Below, piece by piece: positions 23,352-34,547 of a DNA stretch of 64,000 nucleotides. The stretch covers positions 186,001 through 250,000 of the forward strand of contig JARWMV010000247.1 of NCBI GenBank assembly GCA_030998015.1. The letters run 5' to 3'. Source of the stretch: Ceratorhiza oryzae-sativae. Lineage: Eukaryota > Basidiomycota > Agaricomycetes > Cantharellales > Ceratobasidiaceae. The translations under genes were made by a program, and so were the position numbers. Numbering within the stretch: the stretch's first letter is position 1; each line of letters opens with the position of its first letter. The notes beneath the pieces were generated by a model that was not told the origin of the DNA, ran no database searches, and saw only the letters and a list, made by a program, of their open reading frames with translations.

Positions 23352-26300
23352 ATGGCCACCCGTCGAGCGTTGGGCGCAGCAGGAGAAACCACAAGAAAAA
23401 TCCTGCGGCGAGCAGTGGATGTTTCTGAACTGGTTCCTCCGCTAAAGGACGCAGCGCAGATCGCGTTGAGCATAGGAGATTTGGTACAGGTGCGGCAAGC
23501 GCTTACCGGTTTTATCGCGTTGCGAGGCCACTGAAGCCCGATACTAGGGGCTTCGGAAAAATAGAACAGAGTGGGAGGAGTTCGAAGAGTACGTGCAAGA
23601 GGTTACAGCAGCTGTCATCGACTCCCTAGCACGAGCCGACACGTCTCGTCAGGATAATAAAGCGAAATTAGAAACCCTAAACAGGTAAATACGATAGTAA
23701 AGCACTGTGTTAATGCGTCGCGGTGGAAGCTGATATCTCATAATTAGTACCCTCCGCGAAGCCGCTGACGAAATCAAGTCGCAACAGAGACAAGGGAATC
23801 CTCGGTTGAGCCAGCATGAGAATAACCTAGATACAATCGCGAGAATGAAAGATCGCATCAAAACTGCCATAGACCTTTTTCAGGTACGTGATCGTGCACT
23901 TTTTCATTTCAAGGCGCCAATCTCCCTATAGCTGGGTGCTAGCACCGTCATCATGAACGAAACTACGAGGGTGCATGAGGCCACCACGAGGACATACGAT
24001 TTAGCAGTAGCCAACAGTCACATTTGTGAGCCAAGGTGTACCGACGGCGTTTTCGTTGCTTAATGTACATTCACAGTGTCTGATCTTACTCAGGAAGCGT
24101 CCAAAACTAGAACCAATACTCACCAGATCGAACGAAACGCCATCTTGGACAAACTACAACGCGTGCAAGGCGCATCGTGGGACTTGGATAGAGTATGTCT
24201 GGAGAATACACGATCCAACTTGGTCGACACAATTGTTGCATGGGCTAGTACACCAGACGTTTCGAGTACTGGCTGCGCTGGAGAGAGACCATCTAACGAC
24301 ACGGAGGGAATCAAGATCGTGTTGTTGACGGCTGTGGCTGGGGCAGGAAAGACGACGATAGCACACGCCGTTGCTCACCAATGTTCGAAAGAGAGGCGAC
24401 TGGCGTCGTTGTTCTTCTTTGATCGCGAGACGGACGGTCGAAACGCTCCAACCGCCTTGTTCACTACTATAGCTGCTGATCTGAGTGGAGTTGCGCGAGA
24501 ACTTTCTGAGTGTATAGCGTCTGCCCTGGAAGACGATCGAAGTTTGTTTTCAGCTCCTTTATCTCGTCAGTTCGAGGATCTAGTGTTAGAACCATGTCGG
24601 CAACATAAGTTCGCTCGACCAATGGTGATTGTCATAGATGCTCTGGACGAAGCGTGGAACGAGAGCTTGCTTGGGATTCTGCAAGACCGCGCCTGCCACC
24701 TACCAAACTCCCTTCGATTGTTTTTGACGTCTCGCATGCGACCGGAGCTGGACAGCCTGTGCCAAGCGGCGCATGTACGCAGAATAGACCTTGATATCAC
24801 CAGCACAGAAAACATAAACGACATATCCGAATATGCTTGATACAGACTTGCAAAGCTGGCCAAAGAGCGAAGGCTAGGGCAAGACTGGCCAGGTGACGAC
24901 CTAACATCAGAGTTCTTGGCAAAAGCAGACGGGCTCTTCCTGTGGGTAGCGACCGTATGCGACTACATTCGCAGAAGAAACAATCCTACTGCAGAGCTGC
25001 GCAAGTTAGTCGAGGGAGCTGTGGTCTGTGGCTTGTCGCCGGATGATCTGATGGATCAATTGTACGCCAGTATACTGGGCTCGTTCAACTGGGACGATGA
25101 TAGTTTCGTTGGCGACTATCGTCGGGTGATGGGTACAGTGATCGCAAGCAAATCGCCAATGACGGTGTCTGCGATGAAGGACCTGTATGGCGATCTAGAG
25201 CTAGCCTCGAACTTTTCACTTGACTGTCTGAGCCCTCTCTTGACGGGCATGAGTGAGATGGAGCACCGTCGACAGCCTGTGCGAGTGCTGCGCCAGCCGC
25301 TGCGAGAATTTCTTCTCGAGCGTTCGGGATCCACGCCGCTGTACACTCACTTGCACGTTACCGAGAAAGAGACAAGTGGAACCCTTGATCTGCTATGTCT
25401 CGATATCCTGAATCGAGAGTTGAGCAATTATGAACACCTTGTCGGGTATCTTGCCCACGACAAGGACGAGGACGAGGATCCGGGAGTTCCCAAATTGAGG
25501 CAAGGTGATATATCAGAAGCGGTGTGGTATGCGTGCCAGTTTTGGCCAGACCATGGTGTGACTTGAGCAATCTCGAGGCAGCGCAAAAGTCTCTAGAAGA
25601 GTTCATGACGCATAGTCTAGTCATGTGGCTTGAAATTACGGCATCATATGGTTGTTGCCGTGGCATGAGAGATGTGCGAAAATGGATGAAGGTATGTAAA
25701 TAATCTTTGGAAATGTTCAATATGAGGACCGTAATTATGGGCCATAGATGGATATGATTAGGCGAGAAGGGCATTGGGCCAAGGACAGCAAATTAATATA
25801 TGCAACCGCCTGCTTGAAGCTAATTCCCAGGCTTATTTATGAAGACCGACTGGAGGAGTCACTGATGGTCGCTGAACAAGTGGTGGAAATTTATCGTCCT
25901 CTTGCGATCAATGAACCTGAAACACATAGGACTAATCTTGCATCGGCACTTGCATGGTTCGAGTCCATTTCGGATGAATTGGGACATAAAAAGGAGGCAT
26001 ATGAGGCAATTCAAGAGGTGGTAGAGATATGGCGACAGCTGGGTGGAGATCAACCAGCTGCATACACACCTGGCCTTGCTATGTCTCTCAACAACCTCTC
26101 CAATCGCCTGTCTGGCATGGGCAAATACAAGGAAGGGCTGAGTGCGATACAAGAGTCAGTGGAGATGCGACGACGGCTGGCTGGAGATCGACCGGCTGCA
26201 TACACGCCTGACCTTGCTATGTCTCTCAACAACCTCTCCAATCGCCTGTCTGACATGGGTCGACACGACGAAGCGCTGAGTGCGATACAAGAATCAGTAG

Positions 26301-26863
26301 CTACATACCGACAGCTGGCTGGCGACCGACCAGCCGCACACACACCCGACCTTGCCACGTCTCCCAACAACCTCTCCAATCGTCCGTCTGACACGGGTCG
26401 ACACGACGAAGCGCTGCGTGCGATACAAGAGTCAGTAGAGATACGACGACGGCTAGCTGGCGATCGACCAGCTGCATACAGACCTGACCTTGCATCGTCT
26501 CTCAACAGCCTCTCCAATCGCCTGTCTGGCATGGGCCAACACCATGAAGCGCTGAGGGCGATTCAAGAGTCAATAGAGATACGACGACGGCTGGCTGGAG
26601 ATCGACCAGCTGCACACACACCTGACCTTGCACAATCTCTCTATAACCTCTCCATCAACCTTAGTCACTTCTGCCGTCACGAGGAAGCATTGCCCTTCAT
26701 CCAAGAGTCTGTAAGGCTCTACCGAACGTTCATGAATAGCCGCCCGGCATATTTCAAGGGAATCCTACAAGAAGTGCTTGAATGGCAATCGGAAGTTCTC
26801 CATGCAATTCATCAGCCAGAGGAGGGAATTGCTGCAAGTGGCAAGGCAGACGAAATAGGCTGA
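23352..26863 (+). pseudogene. NACHT-TPR NLR-like protein with broken frame
   Basis: Small N-terminal exons encode helical, charged sequence (VSELVPPLKDAAQIALSIGD, EWEEFEEYVQEVTAAV). The NACHT domain has a Walker A (AVAGAGKTT, about 24340) and Walker B (MVIVIDALDEA, about 24625). Next come LFLWVATVCDYI and a winged-helix-like region, then a TPR superstructure from about 25940 built of 46-residue repeats, ending ASGKADEIG. A TGA at 24838-24840 interrupts the otherwise continuous NACHT reading (ISEYA then YRLAKLAKERRLG), consistent with a CGA to TGA change. A second break near 25560 shifts the frame before SNLEAAQKSLEEFMTHSLVM. The protein family mediates allorecognition or cell death. This allele appears non-functional unless the breaks are assembly errors or are spliced out. 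Confidence 0.72.
25937..26764 (+). repeat. 138-bp tandem repeat encoding TPR units
   Basis: Six units of exactly 138 bp (46 codons) start at 25937, 26075, 26213, 26351, 26489 and 26627. The core unit reads LAMSLNNLSNRLSGMG...EALSAIQESVE...RRLAGDRPAAYTPD. The inner four are very similar at nucleotide level, while the first and last are diverged. This points to recent unit duplication or homogenisation inside the TPR domain of the NACHT-TPR gene. Confidence 0.85.
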
Positions 26864-27344
26864 GTCTCTTCTATGGCTATTTAATATCATTCATATTCAG
26901 TTTTGGATCTCTCTGGCGCATGCAATAGTTTTTTTTGTTTTCCGTGCTTGCGTATTTTGCCCGTCTGAGTGCGGGTCAAAATCTCATACGAAGTCAATCT
27001 CTGTATGCATTCATCTATCACTGCATGCGAGCATGGTTGTAATGAACTAGACTTACTGCCGAATTCGCGCTCTTGTAGCTCCTCACAGGCTGCACCTACG
27101 GCTTGGCGGGTTTGATGAGTCTCCCGTATTCTCTACGGGGAAGGTTAACTCACCCATCAGAATGGCCACGGGAGCTGCTGTTGTTGCACGACGGGTCTTG
27201 GCACTTCTGGTCCGATTTTGTGGGTCCAAAGAAACCCTGCACACAAGTGCCTGTTGTTTCAGTCAGTCGAAAATCGCATAACCATTTGCCTGTCCTCTCG
27301 GCCTGCTGGTTGAATTATGGGTTAGAACGCATGCTGTGCTGCCG
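26864..27344. other. Intergenic, nothing recognised
   Basis: This is the 3' flank of the NACHT-TPR gene. No motif was recognised. Confidence 0.4.
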
Positions 27345-28017
27345 TTATTGAAGCGTGTAGAGTATGTATAGTACGCTTCAGATAACTTAGCGTAGTGTAT
27401 GCGAAGCGGAAGAGCCCGAATGAGTATAAGATACGCAAGTGAGAGGTGAAAGTCGCTGAGTAGAGAGGCGACGCATGCATTCAGTTATATAGTAAGAATA
27501 GGAGAATACAACGCGTGAATAACGGGTGTATCTATCTAATGTATCTACGAATGGAGTTAACATACAAAACTCGGGGTACATGCGGAGAGTAAGGAACAAC
27601 GTCGATATAATATCGAACAATATACGGGTCAGTTCAACAGTCCTGGAACCTCGAGTCTTGCGCGCAACACATCCGAGGCAGGGGACATCCCATCATTGCG
27701 TGTGCATCCAACACACCCTCACCTAAGCCCTGTTGAACTATGCCGCGCATATATCGATGATATATCGATATTTTACGTTTTGGCACGTACGGTTTGCGAC
27801 GTTATATGTTTTATCTCCATTTGCATCTACATCATACTGTATACTATACGCGCCAATGTACTGCCTGGCTCGTTCCCGTTGTATACTATATAAACCGATG
27901 TATGACTCGCTTGAACTACAGCAAATTTTTCCCCACTCTAGCATAACAAGCTCGATCCGCTTCATCGCACTGCGCTAATTCTTGTTTGAAGCGTACTTAT
28001 AGTTGCCGCTTCAACAA
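27345..28017. mobile_element. Putative terminal-inverted-repeat element
   Basis: The left end (from 27348) and the reverse complement of the right end (from 28014) share the ordered blocks TTGAAGCG, AGTACGCTTCA, TTAGCG-AGTG and GAAGCGGA over about 60 bp. Each end also contains a small internal palindrome (TGAAGCGT / ACGCTTCA). The 670-bp interior has no transposase, so this would be a non-autonomous (MITE or foldback-like) element. No clean target duplication was identified. Confidence 0.45.
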
Positions 28018-29079
28018 ACCCCGGATACCTAGTTCGTGTGGACTAGCTCCACAGGTCTAACTATTCTTTTAAGCGCTTGCGAGATCCGAAGTAGCACGAG
28101 CTACCAGCGCCACCGGGATCTCGTAAGCGCGCGAAAGCATCGTCAGACCTTGCAGCGTTACTATGCGCCGGCTAGATATTCGTGTTTTGGCCGAGTAGTG
28201 AACGGAGTGACATGCCACTGTGTTCACTACGCCTGCCTAGGCTGTTCGCACCCGCTCTCACAGCCAGGACCAGCATCCCACCGTGCCTTGATCTAGCGAT
28301 GATCGGACGTCGCTTTGCACTACTCTAATAGTCAGATGAGTATTACAACCTAAGAGCCGGCTTCGGCTTGCTCGTTCCTCATCGTTAAGTCGCACTCGCT
28401 TGGATTAACCCTCCGCGATAGCACATCCCAATACATCGCTTCAATTTTTTGCTTCCAGTTCTTGCTGTCCGACTTGGACTTGGTGTGGGAAATCTCGGGT
28501 TAAGCGTGATGATTGTCGTTCTTTGCCCGCACAAGTCGTACTCCGCTCTTGTGATTTTCACCGGATTGGGACGGCAAAGCGGGAATCTTTCAGCTATCAC
28601 CGTATGAGACTTCGAGCCTAAATGCTATCGATCCATCGCGCGAAAAAAAAATTGCCACTATTTCCTGCTCCAACGCAACCTCGAGATAGAGTTCCAATTC
28701 GGCCAGCTCAAAGCCCAGGACCCCGCCTGTTAGGTTGTGTGTGCCTGCTGTAGCGCTAAGCAGTCCACATTGGCCGGTCGTGAGATTAGTTCAAGTCGCG
28801 AGCATGACACCGGAAATCCGCCTTCTCTCAACATTTCAAGTCGTTTCTTGTCCAAGGGCCACGAGAACTCGGCTACCAAGAGCGTCCGAATGCCCGGAAG
28901 TTCGCTCTCACGTTCATCCTGATTCCAGCCACGGCGAAACAGCCACGAAACGAACAGTCCGGGTTCGACCCCGCTAACACATGTTCAAGTCGGCCAGCAG
29001 CCACAGATGATGGCACCTCATAGTGCAAGACATACTAGTGAGTATTACTGCAAGTCACATGTGGCTGTGCGCATGTAGT
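28018..29079. other. Intergenic, nothing recognised
   Basis: This GC-mixed stretch holds only short overlapping frames. A GGTTCGACCCC string at about 28960 lacks a matching tRNA A-box or acceptor stem. Confidence 0.4.
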
Positions 29080-29212
29080 CATGTGATTCGTATTTTTATT
29101 TTTTATTTTTTTTAAATACATATTTAACGAGCTACATGAACACGAGGTCAAACCGCTCGGAGGAGAACAAAACAAGAGACGAGAAGGAACATTGAAAACA
29201 TGTGATTCGTAT
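29080..29212 (-). mobile_element. 105-bp 5'-truncated LINE with 14-bp target duplication
   Basis: CATGTGATTCGTAT occurs at 29080-29093 and again at 29199-29212. Between them lies a T-rich tract (the poly(A) tail of a minus-strand insert) followed by AACGAGCTACATGAACAC and CAAACCGCTCGG, the same 3' end found in the LINE copy at 37338. This is a classic severely 5'-truncated target-primed insertion. Confidence 0.82.
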
Positions 29213-29559
29213 CCTTGTATTTACACATTGCAGCAGGAAATTTTGCACAGAGAGTGATTTCACCTAACCACCATCTAACCTGCCCGCTATCTCCATTTTG
29301 ACAAGTATCAGCTTTCAAACGATAGGCGAACCCTAAAACAAATACAAAAGAAAAAGATCCTCGGGCGTTACAGGCTGTGCGCAGGCAATACCGTTGAAAG
29401 GGCCACTATGCCGTCCCGGGCAAGCGTAGAGTGATGGATTCTGGAATTTGTTAGTTGTAGTGCTTCTTGGTTTTTGTATATTTTTATTGGCAACATCTTG
29501 TCTCTCCCAGAGGGTAGAATTCTACAGTATCGTATCGCGCAACACCATTTCAGGCACAA

Positions 29560-29925
29560 GATTGCACCTCCGATTCCCGCTCCTCTCGCCCTTTGACTTC
29601 TTGTCCCGCACTCGAAACCTATCACGCTCCGGCCAGTTCTGCTCTTCCGTCTCAACACCGGGCACATCCAATTCAACCAGTACATCTACCGGATCCAAAC
29701 TGTAAACTCCCAGACTGCGAACATTGTCCTGGTTCCCCGGAGAAGGTTGCACACTTCATCCTCCGATACCCCTTTTATGCAGCCGAACGCTACGTATATC
29801 TCTAATAGGCCGGCCTAGACATCCTGCCTCTAGATTATCTCTTCTACGCCTTCGCGGCTCTCCTCCCTTTCTTCGACTGTATTAAGGCCACAGTCGCTTC
29901 ATGTCGTGAGCCACGAGGCCCAGCC
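29560..29925 (+). pseudogene. LINE reverse-transcriptase C-terminal relic
   Basis: The plus strand reads CEHCPGSPEKVAHFILRYPF then YAAERYVYL. This is the zinc-finger-like CxxC...E...H....P.Y...R tail of a fungal non-LTR element ORF2. Two in-frame stops (TAA TAG at 29803-29808) are followed in the same frame by AGLDILPLDYL and DCIKATVASC, which fits the family tail. An upstream block (TGHIQFNQYIYRI) lies in another frame. This is a dead fragment. Its family differs from the copies at 29094 and 37338 as far as can be judged. Confidence 0.6.
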
Positions 29926-30767
29926 TTACCCCTAACTCGTGGTCATTAAGCGAGGGCTCTGTGGCCTAATTTAGTGTTGTATATATACTACTTTCTTCAT
30001 TTGTCTCCTATTTAGTTAGTTACGAACCAATGTATTGGATTCCTATGTATTTTTGATGTACAGGACGTGAATATATACCAAAGGGGTTCGATCCTACTCT
30101 GTAGGTCAAAATACCTTCGCATCCCCCTCTATCACCTCTTGTGTGACCGTACGGCCTCCCCGGCGGGTCGTAGCACTTCATAGACACCCTTAGATAACTC
30201 CTCTTCCTTGTCTCTGATCTTCGTATACAGCCCTGTCCTCTAGATAGTTCCTTTTCTCGCTCTCTTTTGTCCCGAAGCTTTTACCCGTGTATCCTGTGCG
30301 TACGTCGCATTATAAGGCCTAGCCCCAAAACGACAATAAATACTACTTAATTCCAAAAAAATCATATCGCACATCCCAGTCACAGTTGCCAGGGAATCTC
30401 TAGCATAAAATCACCTTTGTTCGGTTTCTACGTCCTCCAGAACATTAGTGATGACGATCCGATAATCAACTCACAAGATGGTCAATCAAGAAATAGCAGA
30501 GAGCAGAGTAGGCGCGCTTTGTCCTACCACCCAAATCGGTAATGGATCTAACAAGTGTACAACTTACGCCTTATGTTTAGATACAAACGCGCAATATGTT
30601 AAGATCCACACGATTGCATTACAGTGACTGTTTATCTTATCCTTTGCGTCAGCTCAACAACCATCTGGGGCTCTGACACTCAAAGAAGTTGGATGACATC
30701 AACGCGCCTATCAGTGATTTCACACGCATCAATTCCAACGTTCGTCAGCCTGGAAGTTGCCATAACC
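29926..30767. other. Intergenic, nothing recognised
   Basis: This includes probable 3' LINE remains and the distal promoter of CYP-2. No coding or RNA feature is supported. Confidence 0.4.
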
Positions 30768-30788
30768 CTCGGGGACCATCACCCCGAG
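30768..30788. promoter_or_regulatory. Inverted-repeat element upstream of CYP-2
   Basis: CTCGGGG, a 7-base spacer (ACCATCA) and CCCCGAG form a perfect 7-bp inverted repeat that contains CGG-N11-CCG. It lies about 280 bp before the CYP-2 ATG and is followed by TCCG. The same element recurs before CYP-3 to CYP-6. It is probably the site of a dimeric Zn2Cys6 activator. Confidence 0.68.
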
Positions 30789-30982
30789 TCCGAGTCGTGT
30801 GACCAATTCCAAGAGCTCCAAGCCGCTGTACCTGTCACCTCCATACGCATCCCTCAGGCATAGCTGCGCTATCTTCCGAGGTCTGGTTGTTCTTTGTTGC
30901 GGTACCAAGGTCTCGCCGCCTCTCGGCGTAATTTTTTCACCTACCGACCGTCGGTATACGCCGTTCTTTGAGCTTGAAAGCC

Positions 30983-30988
30983 TATAAA
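30983..30988 (+). promoter_or_regulatory. TATA box, CYP-2
   Basis: TATAAA in CCTATAAAGG lies 87 bp before the ATG at 31070. Confidence 0.55.
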
Positions 30989-31069
30989 GGAGATTTCGTC
31001 GTTTGATCATTCAGACTAGGATTTGACCTCGATTCCGTGTCCCACAAACCTTGTTTGGCGACTCACAAG

Positions 31070-33479
31070 ATGCCTCGAATAATGTGGGGTCCTGGACTTA
31101 CACTCATTCTGCGAACTCTCCCCGCATCTGTTCTCACGCCGCTGCTGGCATGTTCATTGCCCACAATTATCGCCCGCCAACTCTCTCCATCACCCCCTAT
31201 CGAAGGATTTCTAGGGTTGCCTGTTGTTATACGTGCAATCCTGTCATACCTGGCTTTTATCGTTGCTCGTCAAACTGTCAAGCGCTACCAACGTCAACGG
31301 GATATGAGGAGGTTCGGACCAGATGTAATCGAGGTGCCAAAATTACGGATGCGATGGCCCTGGAACATGGACCTAATCCCGATCTCTATAGACTCACAAA
31401 TGAATGGTGAGGTCGTCCAAACACAACTCGAGCGACAATTAATAGCCTAGGAAAAAGACTATTGCGCAGGCATGTGGCCACCGATCCTCGAAAAGTATGG
31501 AAATGTTGTACATCTCTCGGTCCTTGGAGGAGATCAGGTATATACCTCTATGTCTATGGGATGAGCATATCTAATACCTATGTTAGATTTTTACAGTTGA
31601 GCCTGAACACATCAAGGCGATCTTGAGTACAGACTTTGGCTCGTTTGAAAAGGGTGAGCATGAAGCTGTTACATGCACAACATAATTATTTTAATAAAAA
31701 CTTAGGGCCGGATTTTAGAGATAAATTGAACTCATTGCTTGGAAAGGGCGTGTTCAATAGCGATGGTATATATTTTGTACGCTATGTTTCTTACTGCTAC
31801 TGACATTTATTGCAGGTGATTTGTGGAAATTCCATCGAACCATGTCCCGTCCATATTTCACCCGCGACCGCATTTCCCACTTTGACCTTTTTGCTCGCCA
31901 CTCAGACAGTGCAATCAACAAGCTCCTCTCCCGAATCGCTGAGCACTCACACCCTGCCGTCGACTTTCAAGATGTCGTATCCCGCTTCACGCTCGATTCA
32001 GGCACCGAATTCCTCTTCGGTAAAGATACTCGCTCGCTCGCAGAGCCCCTCCCATACCCACGTGCCGCTCCTACGGACCAAAGCGCGAGCTTTGTTGCAG
32101 CTTTTGGGAGAGCTCAGGTAGCTGCTGTCGTCCGGTTTGCGTTGGGTTCGGTTTGGCCGTGGTTTGAGATATTTTGGGACCGGACGGGGGATGATATGCG
32201 GGTCATTGATGCATACGTTAGGCCGATTTTGAGAGAAAAACTCGAAGAGAAGAAGAGGGGCGGCGTAAATGTCAAGGCGGATGGGTTGGAAGATGGCTCT
32301 GATACCTTGCTAGATCACCTGGTTCAGTACACGGATGGTGAGTCGTTCGATGGTGTTGGTTATTGTGCTAAATCGGGACCTTAGACGAGATTATCATCAA
32401 GGATGAAATTATCAATATTCTGGTCGCTGGGCGGGACACGGTATGTTATGTGCAATGGTTTTTACAAAACGGAGCTGACAACGCGTTCAGACGGCCGCAA
32501 CCCTCACGTTTGCTGTGTACTTGCTAGCCACACACCCTAACGTCATGGACAAACTTCGGTCTGAGGTTTTGACGCACGTTGGGCCAAGCAACTACCCCAC
32601 TGCAGAACACTTTAGGGAGATGAAATATCTGAGGGCAGTTATAAACGAGACTCTCAGGTCTGTTCGGTTATCCTATTTCATGTTTCAGACTCGTCTGATC
32701 TTGACTGTGGAGACTATTCCCTCCAGTGCCCTTCAACGAACGTACATCGGTCCAGTCCACTGTATTCAGGTCTGGCGATAAGACCTTCTACATCCCGAAA
32801 GGGGCTACGTGCGTATAGATCTTGAATGGCTATGGCCCCTAGTTTGACATATTTCCAGTGCGAATTATTCTGTGCTTTTGATGCACAGGCGAAAAGACTT
32901 GTGGGGGGTACGTGCTCAATTTGCTGTCTAATTGATTTTCACTAAGGTCTAAGAATAGCCCGATGCGGAAGAATTCGATCCTGAACGTTGGATCGATGAT
33001 CGCTTGAGGAAATATGTCACCCCGAACCCATTTATATTCCTTCCTTTCAACGCCGGGCCACGTATCGTGAGTAATCCCCCTCTGGGATGGCAAATGATGA
33101 AAATAACGCAATATATGCAGTGTCTTGGTCAACAGTTTGCATACAAGTGAGAAATCATAGTTAATCACAGTTGTGGTTGGATCCTAACCCACTAACACAC
33201 TCGCAGTGAATCCTCGTTCTTCCTTGTTCGCCTTCTCCAGCGAGTCAATTCTATCACTCTCGCGCCGGAAGCTCACCCCGAGGGCACACTGCCTCGGGCC
33301 GAGTGGAAGCATGCATCTGGGCGAAAGGCGTTCGAAAAGGTGTGGCCAAAGAGTCACCTGACGATCTACAGCAACGTAAGTGAGATATACATGGGAGCAT
33401 CAAGGTGGCTGACTGTGTTCCGGCTTGACAGGGAGGGATGTGGGTAAGGATGAATGAAGTAGTTACGCCTACCGATTAA
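31070..33479 (+). CDS. CYP-2: CYP63-like cytochrome P450
   Basis: This is a thirteen-exon gene of about 600 codons. [18 protein letters not shown] begins a hydrophobic N-terminal anchor that should place the enzyme on the ER membrane. Family landmarks in order are [35 protein letters not shown] (I-helix AGxDTT, split by an intron), INETLR (K-helix ExxR), FDPERW, and [16 protein letters not shown] with the haem cysteine at 33121-33123. It ends [22 protein letters not shown] and FNAGPRICLG are typical of the CYP52/CYP63 clan, which hydroxylates fatty acids, alkanes and xenobiotics. All junctions that I followed are in phase. It is the first of five intact-looking or nearly intact tandem copies on the same strand. 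Confidence 0.88.
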
Positions 33480-34231
33480 ATGATACGTGCTTCGCAAGAA
33501 ATCGGGTGACTGCCTGTTGGGCATAGTTATATGCGTGATTCGAAGAGCGGGTTCGGCATTTGACCCCGGTTTTCACAAAATACATCGTATCTTGGATTCG
33601 TCACTGAATTTTGTCTCTCTTGAGTCACGAAAAAATGCTTGAATATGAATAAATCGATCTACCAGGGTTATATTCGGATTCTGAGAACGTTCAGAGTCAG
33701 AATCAGTCGAGAGAAATCAATACTCCTCACAGACTGTCTTGAGTCAGAGGGATTCGACAAGCTGGAATAGCCCATAAGGTGCAACCAATCTCGTCGATAT
33801 GTAGCTTCAACGTAATTTTCGACTGATTTCGCATCATCGAGAAACTAGTGGATAGCTACTATAGCCGCGAAAACGAACTATCAGCAAGAAGCACATGGGC
33901 TTGATTCAAATGCGAAAGACCTGAGGTTCGTGCTTTGCTTATTGGTCCACGTAGTGGCTTGATTGAGTCCCCACTCTTGTATACATCTCTCCTTCCATGT
34001 TCCAGTCGCCCGGGCCCAGCTCGGGTATCTAACGGCTTCTGGATGGGAAAGTGGACTCGATCAAGCCAGTCAGCCAGTGGCTGTGCACCTGGAGATCCTA
34101 CCACCATCGAGTTTACCCCCAACAGACACAATTCATATCGTTATCACACTAAATGCCACGCCGCAAGCGACTATGACTAGCACCTGCGCCAAGCTCGTTG
34201 GCTTATACTCACGAGTCGCTTCTGTACAGAC
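33480..34231. other. Intergenic between CYP-2 and CYP-3
   Basis: No gene was recognised. The only supported signals are the inverted repeat just downstream and the TATA box at 34454. Confidence 0.45.
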
Positions 34232-34252
34232 CTCGGGGTGCATTAGCCCGAA
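34232..34252. promoter_or_regulatory. Degenerate inverted-repeat element upstream of CYP-3
   Basis: CTCGGGG, a 7-base spacer (TGCATTA) and GCCCGAA keep the CGG-N11-CCG core. It lies about 296 bp before the CYP-3 ATG. The right arm has two mismatches to the perfect copies. Confidence 0.5.
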
Positions 34253-34453
34253 CCCGAGCCTTCTATTTTACTCGTGATCTACTACACACTCAAGCCCGCG
34301 AGCGTATCGCGGTAGAACAACCAGCTCCCTGATGTAACACAATTTACGTTTTGGTCGGGAAGATCGGCAATTGACTTGCCCGAACCGCGCTCGACACCGT
34401 GGGTATGCCGGCCGTCCTCGTTCGGTGCATACTATCCTTCGGGCCTAGAGGCT

Positions 34454-34459
34454 TATAAA
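34454..34459 (+). promoter_or_regulatory. TATA box, CYP-3
   Basis: TATAAA in GCTTATAAAGG lies about 90 bp before the ATG at 34548. Confidence 0.55.
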
Positions 34460-34547
34460 GGCTTGTCTTGGTTCCGCTTGATCAATTCACCCACCTCGTC
34501 TAACTCCCATAACATCACGCAGAGCAGTAACTTTATCCACTTTCAAG

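Noticed and set aside
25937..26764. Regularly spaced repeat considered as a CRISPR-like array
   Set aside because: Units are contiguous 138-bp coding repeats without spacers in a eukaryotic gene.
28950..28985. GGGTTCGACCCC, a second tRNA B-box-like string
   Set aside because: The upstream 60 bp do not form a cloverleaf.
30080..30110. GGTTCGATCC, a tRNA B-box-like string
   Set aside because: No A-box, anticodon arm or pairing acceptor stem could be placed upstream.
34355..34385. TCGGGAAG...TTGCCCGA as the CYP-3 promoter element
   Set aside because: The spacing differs from the other copies; the string at 34232-34252 fits the CGG-N11-CCG rule better.
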